From the NCBI GenBank assembly GCA_947038155.1, contig CAMQVH010000017.1, positions 1 through 54,412 of the forward strand: DNA of 54,412 nucleotides, in the 5' to 3' direction. Of this stretch, positions 9,426-17,135 are shown in pieces. The translations under genes were made by a program, and so were the position numbers. Numbering within the stretch: position 1 is the first letter of the stretch; every line of letters starts with the position of its first letter. The notes beneath the pieces were generated by a model, which ran no database searches, had not been told where the DNA came from, and saw only the letters and a program-made list of their open reading frames with translations. Source of the DNA: an uncultured Bacteroides sp. (GTDB taxonomy: Bacteria; Bacteroidota; Bacteroidia; Bacteroidales; Bacteroidaceae).

Positions 9426-10610
9426 ATGGAAAAGATCAGTTACAACCTTGTGTTTAATAGAAAGAAGAGATTGAATAAAAGAGGAATGGCATTAGTTCAG
9501 GTAGAAGCCTATCTGAACAGGAAAAAGATGTATTTCTCCACCAAAATATATCTCAAACCGGAACAGTGGGATGCCAAACGAAAAATGGTGAAAAATCATC
9601 CCAATGCGAATGTTTTGAATCGTATGTTATATGAAAATATAGCAGCTATTGAGCAAACTGAACTTGGACTATGGCAACAGGGAAAGACCATATCGTTAGA
9701 TTTATTAAGAAATTCTATTGATAAACCTCTCAGCAACGAAAGGTCATTTTTGATTTTTTTTAAAGATGAGATAGCTAATTCTTCTTTAAAAGAGAGTACC
9801 CGTCAAAATCACCTTTCCACGCTTGAATTACTTCAGGGCTTCAAAAAAGAGGTATTATTTACCGATTTGACATTTGAATTTGTATCCTCATTTGATAATT
9901 ACCTACAGTCTAAAAGTTATCATCTTAATACTATCGCCAAGCACATGAAGCACCTGAAACGATACGTTAATGTTGCTATAAATAAAGAGTATATGGATAT
10001 ACAAAAGTATGCTTTTAGAAAGTATAAAATTAAAAGCATAGAGGGAAGCCATACGCACTTAGCCCCGGAAGAGTTATACAGATTTGAGAATTTGCAGTTG
10101 ACAGGAAGATATACGAGATTGCAAAAAACAAAAGATGCTTTTTTATTTTGTTGTTACGCAGGATTACGATATTCTGATTTCATCAGTCTGACCTCCGCAA
10201 ATATTATTGAATTTCATCAGGAAACCTGGATTATATACAAGTCTGTTAAAACTGGTATTGAGGTACGCCTTCCTTTATATTTATTATTTGAAGGCAAAGG
10301 AATCGAGATATTGCAACACTATGAAGATGATCTTGACAGCTTCTTTAAGTTAAAAGACAATTCTAATATCAACAAAGAATTGAATCTGTTGGCAGGCTTG
10401 GCGAAAATTGATAAACGTGTATCATTCCACACTGCCCGCCATACAAATGCTACCTTATTATTATATAGTGGTGCCAATATTACTACGGTACAAAAGCTAT
10501 TAGGGCACAAAAGTGTGAAGACTACACAAGTCTATGCAAATATAATGGATATTACAGTGGTGCGTGATCTTGAGAAAACGGCCTCATCAAAGCTCCACAA
10601 TAAACAATAG
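9426..10610 (+). CDS. Tyrosine recombinase (phage-integrase family), probable invertase of the SusC switch
   Basis: A 394-residue tyrosine recombinase of the Bacteroidetes type, which cuts and rejoins DNA through a 3'-phosphotyrosine. An N-terminal arm-binding-like region (about 1-100) and a SAM-like core-binding domain (about 105-205) precede the catalytic domain. All catalytic residues are visible: Arg248 in AGLRYSD, Lys275 in VKTG, His335 and Arg338 in HTARH, His361 in LLGHKS, and nucleophile Tyr370 in TQVYANI. It lies wholly between the 41-bp inverted repeats, pointing at the silent susC, and no other mobile-element genes are near. It is therefore most likely the dedicated invertase rather than a phage or ICE integrase. 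A tract AAAAAAGAAAGT precedes the ATG. Confidence 0.93.
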   Translation: MEKISYNLVFNRKKRLNKRGMALVQVEAYLNRKKMYFSTKIYLKPEQWDAKRKMVKNHPNANVLNRMLYENIAAIEQTELGLWQQGKTISLDLLRNSIDKPLSNERSFLIFFKDEIANSSLKESTRQNHLSTLELLQGFKKEVLFTDLTFEFVSSFDNYLQSKSYHLNTIAKHMKHLKRYVNVAINKEYMDIQKYAFRKYKIKSIEGSHTHLAPEELYRFENLQLTGRYTRLQKTKDAFLFCCYAGLRYSDFISLTSANIIEFHQETWIIYKSVKTGIEVRLPLYLLFEGKGIEILQHYEDDLDSFFKLKDNSNINKELNLLAGLAKIDKRVSFHTARHTNATLLLYSGANITTVQKLLGHKSVKTTQVYANIMDITVVRDLEKTASSKLHNKQ

Positions 10611-10650
10611 CAATTTATTCTGCCTCTACCTGAAATCGTTTTGGCGTTTT

Positions 10651-10805
10651 CATTTCTCATATTCTCATAACATGAATATAAGTAGCAGATAATGAAAATA
10701 ATAACTAATGAGAAATGTTTTATAAATCGACATTTCTCATAGTTTTCATCGTAAAAAGGCTTTTATTTTAGTTATTTCTCATAGTTTTCAGATTCATTTC
10801 TCATT
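10651..10805. repeat. Cluster of ATTTCTCAT repeats
   Basis: CATTTCTCAT or TATTTCTCAT occurs at 10651, 10731, 10774 and 10795, and once inverted at 10708-10717 (ATGAGAAATG). Two copies extend to the 16-mer TTTCTCATAGTTTTCA (10733-10748 and 10775-10790). The spacing is irregular. They may be protein-binding sites; no function is shown. Confidence 0.6.
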
Positions 10806-10930
10806 GTATTTCGGTCTTGATTGAATAGCTGCTTAATATATATGTATGTACTCTAATCTCTTCCTTTAATTTATATTTTTTCATGGAAACTTGCTTTCAT
10901 CGTACATTGTTACATTACCTATCGTGCAGT

Positions 10931-11178
10931 CTATTAATAGAAAAGTTCCTTTTGATTAAGGCTAAACTTCTGTTTGCTTAATAGCAAAGTTCCTTTTTAT
11001 GATTTCTAATCTATAAACGCAACTTGCATTTATAAAAACAAAGGTTCCGTTTTTATAAACAAAGCTTGCATTTATAAAAATGAAACTTGCATTTTAAGTA
11101 TGCAAATAACAGAAGAGAAGTTTACTATCGGACAAAAACAAGTTTACTCTTAATCAAAAGGAATTTTTCTATTAATGG
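10931..11178. repeat. Large imperfect inverted repeat (39-bp arms)
   Basis: The left arm (10931-10969) and right arm (11140-11178) are complementary. In the outer 30 bp only two positions differ, and both can form G-U pairs in RNA. The 170-bp loop holds the 21-22 bp periodic array. In RNA this would be a very stable stem-loop just downstream of the recombinase gene. Confidence 0.75.
10941..11165. repeat. 21-22 bp periodic repeat array
   Basis: Degenerate units start with GTTCC, CTTGC or GTTTAC. They occur at 10945, 10967 and 10989 (22-bp steps), at 11023, 11044, 11065 and 11086 (exact 21-bp steps), and at 11120 and 11142 (22 bp). The central units share CTTGCATTTATAAAAAC. Two helical turns per unit suggests binding of a protein to one face of the DNA. 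A close relative of one unit occurs at 30541-30592. Confidence 0.68.
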
Positions 11179-11563
11179 CTTACAGGAGAAATAACTGTCA
11201 TTCAGAGAATACTTCATTCACAATGATGCAGAAAATCATTTAATATGTTTTTTAGATTCATTAATGAGCATACTTATAACAACTGCATAGAGTAATTATG
11301 GTATACAATTCAAATCTGTGAAACTGCTACTGATTATAAAATATGGCAATATATATCATCTGCATTTACGTTAATAAAAGGTATAGTATATTGATATAAA
11401 GCAAGTTACTTTTTAACACTGATAGAAATACGGTAGCATAAATCACTCGTTTTGAGTGTTTGACAAGTCATCAATACATTGATAATCTGAATGATAGAAA
11501 TAATATAATATTTACTATGGGAAGCAAACACTACCTACGCATTTGTTTAATAATCAACTTATT

Positions 11564-14533
11564 ATGAATATATTTAGTTCTGCAAAGACTTTGCAGATTT
11601 CGTATATCGGTATGCAAACACAAGAAGTGGTTATTAAGCCTAAAATGAAGGTGGTTCTTAAATCAGATGCACAGCTAATAGATGAGGTGATGGTTGTAGC
11701 GTATGGTACCACCAAGAAGGAATCATTTACAGGTTCGGCAGAGGTCATTAAGTCGGAAAAACTGAAAGAAAGGCCAATAGCAAATGTAACGAAGGCATTA
11801 GATGGTATGATAGCCGGCGTGCAAACCACTTCCGGCTCCGGACAGCCCGGGTCGGGTGCTTCAGTGGTGGTTCGTGGTTATGGTTCCATTAATTCTTCAC
11901 AAGCGCCTTTGTATGTTGTTGACGGAGTACCTTATGACGGTAATATTTCAGCAATTAATCCTAATGATATTGAAACTATGACAGTGCTGAAAGACGCCTC
12001 TGCGGGAGCTCTTTATGGTTCTCGTGGTGCCAATGGTGTAATTATGATTACAACAAAGAAAGGAGACTCCGGCAAAGTTAGAGTAAATTTGAAAGCCAAT
12101 TGGGGCGTTTCGTCACGTGCTATTCCTCGTTATGAAACGATGAATGAAGCAGGATATTTAGAAACTGTCTTCCAATCATACAAGAATAATCAAATTATAA
12201 ATAATGGACTTTCTCCTGAAATTGCAGGAAATGCAGCATTAGAAGCCATGAAAAGTGGTGCTACTGCAATGTTGGGTAAGGATGAACAATATAATCCATT
12301 CAATTACGGTATTGCGGAATTGATAGATCCTATTACAGGAAAAGTTCGCAGCGATGCAAAATTGAAGTATAGTGAAGATTGGATGGACGAAGCTATGAAA
12401 TCCAATCCATTGCGTCAAGAATATGTTGCATCCTTCAGTGGTGGCAGTGATAAGACTAAATATATGTTTTCTTTAGGCTATTTAGACGAAGAAGGACTAT
12501 TGAAAACCACAAAATTCAATCGTTATAACGGACGATTAAATATTGATTCTGAAGTGACTAATTGGCTGAAAGCCGGAATGAGTGCCAACTATTCTCGCAA
12601 TGAAAGCAATACTGCCGTAGAAAATTCATCCGGTTCGTCCAATGTCTGGTTCTCGGCGCAGTTAATGGCACCGATATTCCCTGTTTATGAAAAAGACGCT
12701 GATGGTGCTACTATATACGACAATTTAGGTAATGCTGTTTTTGACTATGGCAAGAACAGACCGGCCGGTGCAAACTCAGAATGGAATACGATCGCAACCC
12801 TATATGATGACAAATACTCCACACAAAGTGATAATCTCAGCGGACGTGTATATGCCGAATTGGGTGATTTGAAAAATACATTCTTGGAAGGCTTAAAGTT
12901 TTCAGTAAATTACGGTTTTGATTTAATAAATTCAGCAGGAGCAACTTACTATAATCCATACAATGGTAACTCTGTTGCGGTTAAAGGTTCTCTGCAAAAA
13001 GCGACAGCTCGCACTTTCAGTTATACTTTCAATCAGTTGTTGACGTACGATCGTAAGTTTGGCAATCACCATTTTGAGGCTTTAGTCGGACATGAATTCT
13101 ATAAATATAGATATGATTACTTATCAGCAACCAAAACAGGATTTCCATTTGGCGGACTTTATGAATTAGATGCGGCGACCAACATAACCGGAGCATCCTC
13201 CTATCAGCATAATTATGCCGTACAATCCGTGTTGTCACGATTAAATTATGATTTCGCTGATAAATACTATTTGTCGGCAAGTTTCCGTACCGATGGATCT
13301 TCTCGTTTTTATGAAGACAATAGATGGGGTAAATTTTGGTCTGTTGGCGGTAACTGGCGTATTTCTCATGAAGAATTCATGAGCGATATTAGTTGGATTA
13401 ATAATCTTTCTCTAAAAGCCAGTTATGGTCTTCAGGGAAATGATGCAATATTAGATGGCACGAAACAAAATTTCTATGCTTGGCAATCTTTCTATGATTT
13501 AGGATATGCAAATTCTTCTATGAGTGGCGCTGCCGTGACCTCTTTAGAGAACAAGGGCTTGAAATGGGAAAAGAATGCAAATCTGAATATCGGTATCGAA
13601 GCTAAATTATTTGACCGTTTTTCTGCCACTATAGAGTGGTATCAACGTAAGACAACAGACATGCTGATGTCGTTCCCAATGGCATCCTCACTAGGTTTTG
13701 ACGGGTATAACAAAAATGTAGGAAGTATGCGCAACACAGGTGTTGACGTTACATTGGGAGTTGATATATTTAAAAATACGCCATTTACATGGAGTCTGAC
13801 CCTGATTGGTTCAACTATTAAAAATAAAGTATTGCAATTAGCCGACAAGCCTGAGATAATTTCCGGCTCTTATATTATTCGTGAAGGTGAAACTTTAAAT
13901 TCATTCTACACTGCCACTGCCGCAGGAGTTGACCCGGCAACCGGAGAACAGTTGTATTGGGCTTGGGACACAGACGAGAATGGCTCTAAGGGACAAAAAT
14001 ACATCACCAATGATATGGCGAAAGCAACTGCTTGTAAGGAAATTCAAGGCAGCCGTATTCCAGACCTGTATGGCTCTATTGGCAACACTTTTAAATATAA
14101 AGATTTTGATTTAAGCATATTATGTACATATTCCATAGGCGGTAAAGTGTTGGATGGTGTTTATGATACATTACTGTACGGCAACTATATCGGCCAGGCA
14201 AAAAGCAAAATGTTGGAACGTGCATGGAAAAAGCCCGGAGATCTCACCGACATTCCTCGTATTGAAATAGGAAAAAGCTACATCATTACTGACAACAGCC
14301 TAATCAATGCCTCCTATTTTGCTATTAAAAATATAGCATTAGGATATACTTTGCCTTCAAAATGGATGAAATCGATAGGATTTGAGTCGGCACGTTTAAC
14401 CGCAACAGCAGACAATGTAGTGCTGTTTAATCATTTGAAAGGTATGGACCCTCAATACAATTTTACCGGAGGAACAAATTTTGGCTATGTACCTGTAAGA
14501 ACAGTTTCATTGGGAATTGACATTACATTTTAA
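11564..14533 (+). CDS. SusC/RagA TonB-dependent transporter, right copy, N-terminally truncated (OFF) form
   Basis: The open frame reaches back to 11504, with the first ATG at 11564 (MNIF-SSAKTLQ); a TTG at 11543 is another possible start. About 989 residues cover the second half of the regulatory-like domain, a TonB-box-like DEVMVVAYG, the plug (LYVVDGVPYDG, GSRGANGVIMITTKK) and a complete barrel ending in DITF. A signal peptide and the first half of the regulatory-like domain are missing, so as drawn it could not be exported. The 41-bp repeat starts at its fifth codon, and the frame downstream is intact over 3 kb. This argues for a silent cassette awaiting inversion, not a decaying pseudogene. 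susD follows after 26 bp. It belongs to a different SusC/SusD lineage than the left copy. Confidence 0.9.
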   Translation: MNIFSSAKTLQISYIGMQTQEVVIKPKMKVVLKSDAQLIDEVMVVAYGTTKKESFTGSAEVIKSEKLKERPIANVTKALDGMIAGVQTTSGSGQPGSGASVVVRGYGSINSSQAPLYVVDGVPYDGNISAINPNDIETMTVLKDASAGALYGSRGANGVIMITTKKGDSGKVRVNLKANWGVSSRAIPRYETMNEAGYLETVFQSYKNNQIINNGLSPEIAGNAALEAMKSGATAMLGKDEQYNPFNYGIAELIDPITGKVRSDAKLKYSEDWMDEAMKSNPLRQEYVASFSGGSDKTKYMFSLGYLDEEGLLKTTKFNRYNGRLNIDSEVTNWLKAGMSANYSRNESNTAVENSSGSSNVWFSAQLMAPIFPVYEKDADGATIYDNLGNAVFDYGKNRPAGANSEWNTIATLYDDKYSTQSDNLSGRVYAELGDLKNTFLEGLKFSVNYGFDLINSAGATYYNPYNGNSVAVKGSLQKATARTFSYTFNQLLTYDRKFGNHHFEALVGHEFYKYRYDYLSATKTGFPFGGLYELDAATNITGASSYQHNYAVQSVLSRLNYDFADKYYLSASFRTDGSSRFYEDNRWGKFWSVGGNWRISHEEFMSDISWINNLSLKASYGLQGNDAILDGTKQNFYAWQSFYDLGYANSSMSGAAVTSLENKGLKWEKNANLNIGIEAKLFDRFSATIEWYQRKTTDMLMSFPMASSLGFDGYNKNVGSMRNTGVDVTLGVDIFKNTPFTWSLTLIGSTIKNKVLQLADKPEIISGSYIIREGETLNSFYTATAAGVDPATGEQLYWAWDTDENGSKGQKYITNDMAKATACKEIQGSRIPDLYGSIGNTFKYKDFDLSILCTYSIGGKVLDGVYDTLLYGNYIGQAKSKMLERAWKKPGDLTDIPRIEIGKSYIITDNSLINASYFAIKNIALGYTLPSKWMKSIGFESARLTATADNVVLFNHLKGMDPQYNFTGGTNFGYVPVRTVSLGIDITF
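11576..11616. repeat. Right arm of the 41-bp inverted repeat, recombination site in silent susC
   Basis: It is identical, inverted, to 8734-8774. The palindromic core CTGCAAAGACTTTGCAG is at 11580-11596 with a single central base. The repeat begins with the codon for Ser, the fifth codon after the ATG at 11564, in the same frame as codon 68 of the left susC. Confidence 0.92.
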
Positions 14534-14559
14534 ATAAATATAGATCAAACAGTAAAAAG

Positions 14560-16116
14560 ATGAAAAAATTATTATATATATTCTCTTTGATTGGCATCCT
14601 TTCATTTAGCTCATGCGCTGATGAATTAAATACCGAACCGACTGATAAAGTTTCCGGTTCTACAATATTTGCAGATGCCAGTAGTGCGGAAACTGCCATC
14701 AATGGCGTATATCGTATGTTGTATGTGGCGGGATGGAGTGAGAAGTGGGGAGCTGAAAATTGTGGGCAAACAGCTATTAACCTGTTGGGAGATTTAATGG
14801 CTGAAGATCACTTGATGAAGGAACAAGGTCAAGGATGGTTTTATGAAGATTATAGATTGAATGTACATGGCGATTATTCCAGCAAATCGGGACGTTCTTA
14901 TTCTATCTGGAATTTTTATTATACATTAATTAGCAATGTTAATTACATAATTGCTTCCGAGACTTCGATGGGAGGAGACCCCGAACTTAAGAATAGTGTT
15001 GTCGGTCAGGCCTATGCCATGCGTGCTTATGCCTATTTCTATCTGATCCAACTCTATCAACAAACTTATAAGGGACATGAAACAGCACCGGGAGTACCTT
15101 TATATACGACACCGACAGTAGCCGGTTCGGAAGGAAGCCCGCGCGGTACAGTGCAAGATGTATATACACAAATAAATAGTGACATAAATAAAGCTATTGA
15201 TTTGCTTGGCAATCTGAATGATAAAGAACAGACACATGTATCGCATGTGGATTATTATGTTGCCAATGGTATTAAAGCCCGTATTTGCCTTGTACTGCAT
15301 GACTATGCCAATGCAGCCTCCGCAGCAGCCGAAGCATTGAAGAAGCCATCTTTAAAAGTTGCGACTATAGCCGAATTAGGAGGGAACAACAGTGTGAAAG
15401 TAGCAGATGTGTTATGGGGAATGGAGATTATAGCCGATCAATCAAGTGCCTTTGCTAGTTTCTTCTCACACATGGATGCCGATGCTCCGGGAATGTATGC
15501 TTCTAAAGCCCGCCAATGCATTAGTACGGGATTATATGCACTAATACCCGATACGGACGAACGCAAAACCGCTTGGTTCCGTGGTGCCATTCCTGCTGAG
15601 GAGGAAAAATCGTCTTCTTCTTATACAAGTTATTGCCAAACAAAGTTCAAGATGGCAGATTACACCACACGTACCGGTGATTACCTGCTAATGAGAGCAG
15701 AAGAAATGATTTTAATAAAAGCTGAAGCAGAATGCCATCAGGACAAGTACGATGACGCGCGTGCAACAATAAAGACTTTAGGCAATCAAAGAGATAGCGG
15801 ATTTGAAAACCGTTTATCTGCCCGTACGGATGCCAAGACTTACAACTCGAATACAAACGCGCCTCTGCAGACATTGATGGATGAAATCTTATTTCAACGC
15901 CGTGTTGAACTTTGGGGAGAAGCAGGCCGTATCTTCGATTTGCAACGTTTAGGTTTAGGATATAGTCGTAATTATGAAGGATCCAACCATACGGAAAAGG
16001 TAACGACAAAGAATACAGAGGCTTCTTCTCCGCTATTTATTCTTCCTTTGCCACAGTCGGAAATTGATGGTAATGAGCATATAGATTCTTCTGATCAGAA
16101 TCCTATAGTTCAGTAA
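14560..16116 (+). CDS. RagB/SusD family nutrient-binding outer-membrane lipoprotein (right operon)
   Basis: A 518-residue lipoprotein (MKKLLYIFSLIGILSFSSC, lipidated Cys19) with the classical SusD layout. An N-terminal TPR-rich half carries NGVYRMLY and AYAMRAYAYFYLIQLYQQTY. A C-terminal half carries LMDEILFQRRVELWGEAGRIFDLQRLG and the closing LPLPQSEIDGN with NPIVQ at the very end. It would cap the right SusC barrel and bind the incoming ligand at the cell surface. It starts 26 bp after the silent susC, so without a promoter of its own it is probably unexpressed in the present orientation and switched on by inversion. Ligand unknown; the sequence gives no enzymatic neighbour to hint at one. 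Confidence 0.94.
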   Translation: MKKLLYIFSLIGILSFSSCADELNTEPTDKVSGSTIFADASSAETAINGVYRMLYVAGWSEKWGAENCGQTAINLLGDLMAEDHLMKEQGQGWFYEDYRLNVHGDYSSKSGRSYSIWNFYYTLISNVNYIIASETSMGGDPELKNSVVGQAYAMRAYAYFYLIQLYQQTYKGHETAPGVPLYTTPTVAGSEGSPRGTVQDVYTQINSDINKAIDLLGNLNDKEQTHVSHVDYYVANGIKARICLVLHDYANAASAAAEALKKPSLKVATIAELGGNNSVKVADVLWGMEIIADQSSAFASFFSHMDADAPGMYASKARQCISTGLYALIPDTDERKTAWFRGAIPAEEEKSSSSYTSYCQTKFKMADYTTRTGDYLLMRAEEMILIKAEAECHQDKYDDARATIKTLGNQRDSGFENRLSARTDAKTYNSNTNAPLQTLMDEILFQRRVELWGEAGRIFDLQRLGLGYSRNYEGSNHTEKVTTKNTEASSPLFILPLPQSEIDGNEHIDSSDQNPIVQ

Positions 16117-16132
16117 ATTAGTAATTTATTTA

Positions 16133-16945
16133 ATGAAAGCAAATATGAAAATATATTTAATCAACATTTGTGCAGCCATAACCCTTTGCCTGGCAGCCTT
16201 GACCTCTTGCAATACAGATGCGGAAGGTACAATATATGACATAAACGGGGAAGAACTTGCCTTTGCTTCCACTCAGATGAATGTGGAAGTAACGGCGGCA
16301 GACAATGGCATTATCAGAGTCCCTGTATATCGGGGTAACACCAGTACGGAAAGTACCGCAAATATTAGTATGGATGAAGCCACAATAGCCGAAGGCATTT
16401 TCTCTTTAAATAACCCAGCCGTTACTTTTGCTAAAGGTGAAGCAGTTGGATATGTAGAACTTGGATTTGGCGAGATAAATAATTTGGGTGCCACCGAGAA
16501 ATACGAAATTGTATTGACTATAGATAATGAAGATCAATTATCCCCTTCACAATTAGGGAAAATAAAAGTGTTGGCTCAAAGGAAGTTGACTTGGGAAAGT
16601 ATCGGCACCGGAACTTATACTTCTGAATTATTTGATGATTCATGGTCGCAGCCTATTGAAAAGGCAATAGAAGGAAATATCTACAGGTTACCAGACTGTA
16701 TAGTAGAAGGATATCCGTTAGTCTTCTCATTAAGTGATGACAAGCAAGAATTGATAGCTTGGGATCCTCAGCCTACTGGTTATGACGGGACGAATTATGG
16801 CATGCTATACTTTACTGCAGAAGGTATGGAGCGTCAAGGAAACGTGCTGTCTTTCCCGATGCGGGGAGTAGTGTCATATAATGGCGGATGGGGATTGCTT
16901 TATCAAGACTTTACGGAAACACTGGAGATGCCGGAAGGATTCTGA
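16133..16945 (+). CDS. Lipoprotein in the SusE/F position of the right SusC/SusD operon
   Basis: A 270-residue product with a lipoprotein signal ending LAALTSC (Cys26 from the first ATG, or Cys22 from the ATG at 16145). Residues about 40-140 look like a Calx-beta or immunoglobulin-like beta domain. The C-terminal half (from about 155: WESIGTGTYTSELF) resembles domains common in lipoproteins encoded beside SusC/SusD pairs. I do not recognise a named family with certainty. It is the last gene of the right operon, 16 bp after susD, and is followed by a strong terminator. A role as accessory surface ligand-binding protein is inferred from position. It differs clearly from the lipoprotein of the left operon. 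Confidence 0.8.
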   Translation: MKANMKIYLINICAAITLCLAALTSCNTDAEGTIYDINGEELAFASTQMNVEVTAADNGIIRVPVYRGNTSTESTANISMDEATIAEGIFSLNNPAVTFAKGEAVGYVELGFGEINNLGATEKYEIVLTIDNEDQLSPSQLGKIKVLAQRKLTWESIGTGTYTSELFDDSWSQPIEKAIEGNIYRLPDCIVEGYPLVFSLSDDKQELIAWDPQPTGYDGTNYGMLYFTAEGMERQGNVLSFPMRGVVSYNGGWGLLYQDFTETLEMPEGF

Positions 16946-16977
16946 TTATTTAGGCAATTAGATAACATGTAATTTGA

Positions 16978-17026
16978 AATGGCATGTAAAATGAAGTTCG
17001 GCTTCATTTTTACATGCCATTTTCTA
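16978..17026 (+). terminator. Terminator closing the right SusC/SusD operon
   Basis: AAATGGCATGTAAAATGAAG pairs with CTTCATTTTTACATGCCATTTT around a TTCGG loop, giving a stem of nearly 20 bp followed by T-rich sequence. Confidence 0.88.
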
Positions 17027-17054
17027 TTCCGTCTGTTTTTATTTTAGCTTTCTT

Positions 17055-17087
17055 TTTGGTAGCTTCCATTAAAATTATCTATATTTG
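17055..17087 (+). promoter_or_regulatory. Promoter of hflX
   Basis: -33 TTTG at 17055-17058, a 21-bp spacer and -7 TATATTTG at 17080-17087, a textbook Bacteroides arrangement. The leader to the ATG at 17136 is about 40 nt. Confidence 0.75.
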
Positions 17088-17135
17088 TTGCCGCGAACCA
17101 ACGATACATAATATATATAATAAGGTGTAGAAACT

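Larger units (their letters stand above)
10611..11503. other. Non-coding, highly structured region between recombinase and silent susC
   Basis: About 900 bp without a convincing gene. In order it holds a cluster of CATTTCTCAT-type repeats (10651-10805), then a large stem-loop (10931-11178) whose loop contains 21-22 bp periodic repeats. An AT-rich stretch follows with a small hairpin CACTC-GAGTG at about 11444-11458. No TAnnTTTG promoter was found in front of the right susC, which agrees with that gene being silent here. The structure may insulate the silent gene from read-through from the recombinase gene. Confidence 0.6.
8734..11616. mobile_element. Predicted invertible DNA segment switching between two SusC/SusD operons
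   Basis: The segment is bounded by the 41-bp inverted repeats and encloses about 2.8 kb: promoter and first 67 codons of the left susC, a tyrosine recombinase gene, and about 930 bp of repeat-rich non-coding DNA. Inversion across the repeats would fuse the exported N-terminal part in frame to the right susC (predicted 1052 residues). It would leave the left susC as the short MNIF-Ser-Ser stub now seen on the right. Both junctions keep the reading frame because the repeat starts at the same codon position in each gene. Phase-variable SusC/SusD inversions by tyrosine recombinases are known in B. fragilis; that this segment inverts is inference from structure. Confidence 0.88.

Noticed and set aside
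9426..10610. Recombinase as the integrase of a prophage or conjugative element
   Set aside because: No phage, relaxase, conjugation or tRNA attachment features are nearby, and it sits precisely between inverted repeats in two susC genes.
10941..11165. CRISPR-like array
   Set aside because: Units are degenerate, contiguous at 21-22 bp and lack unique spacers; no cas genes are present.
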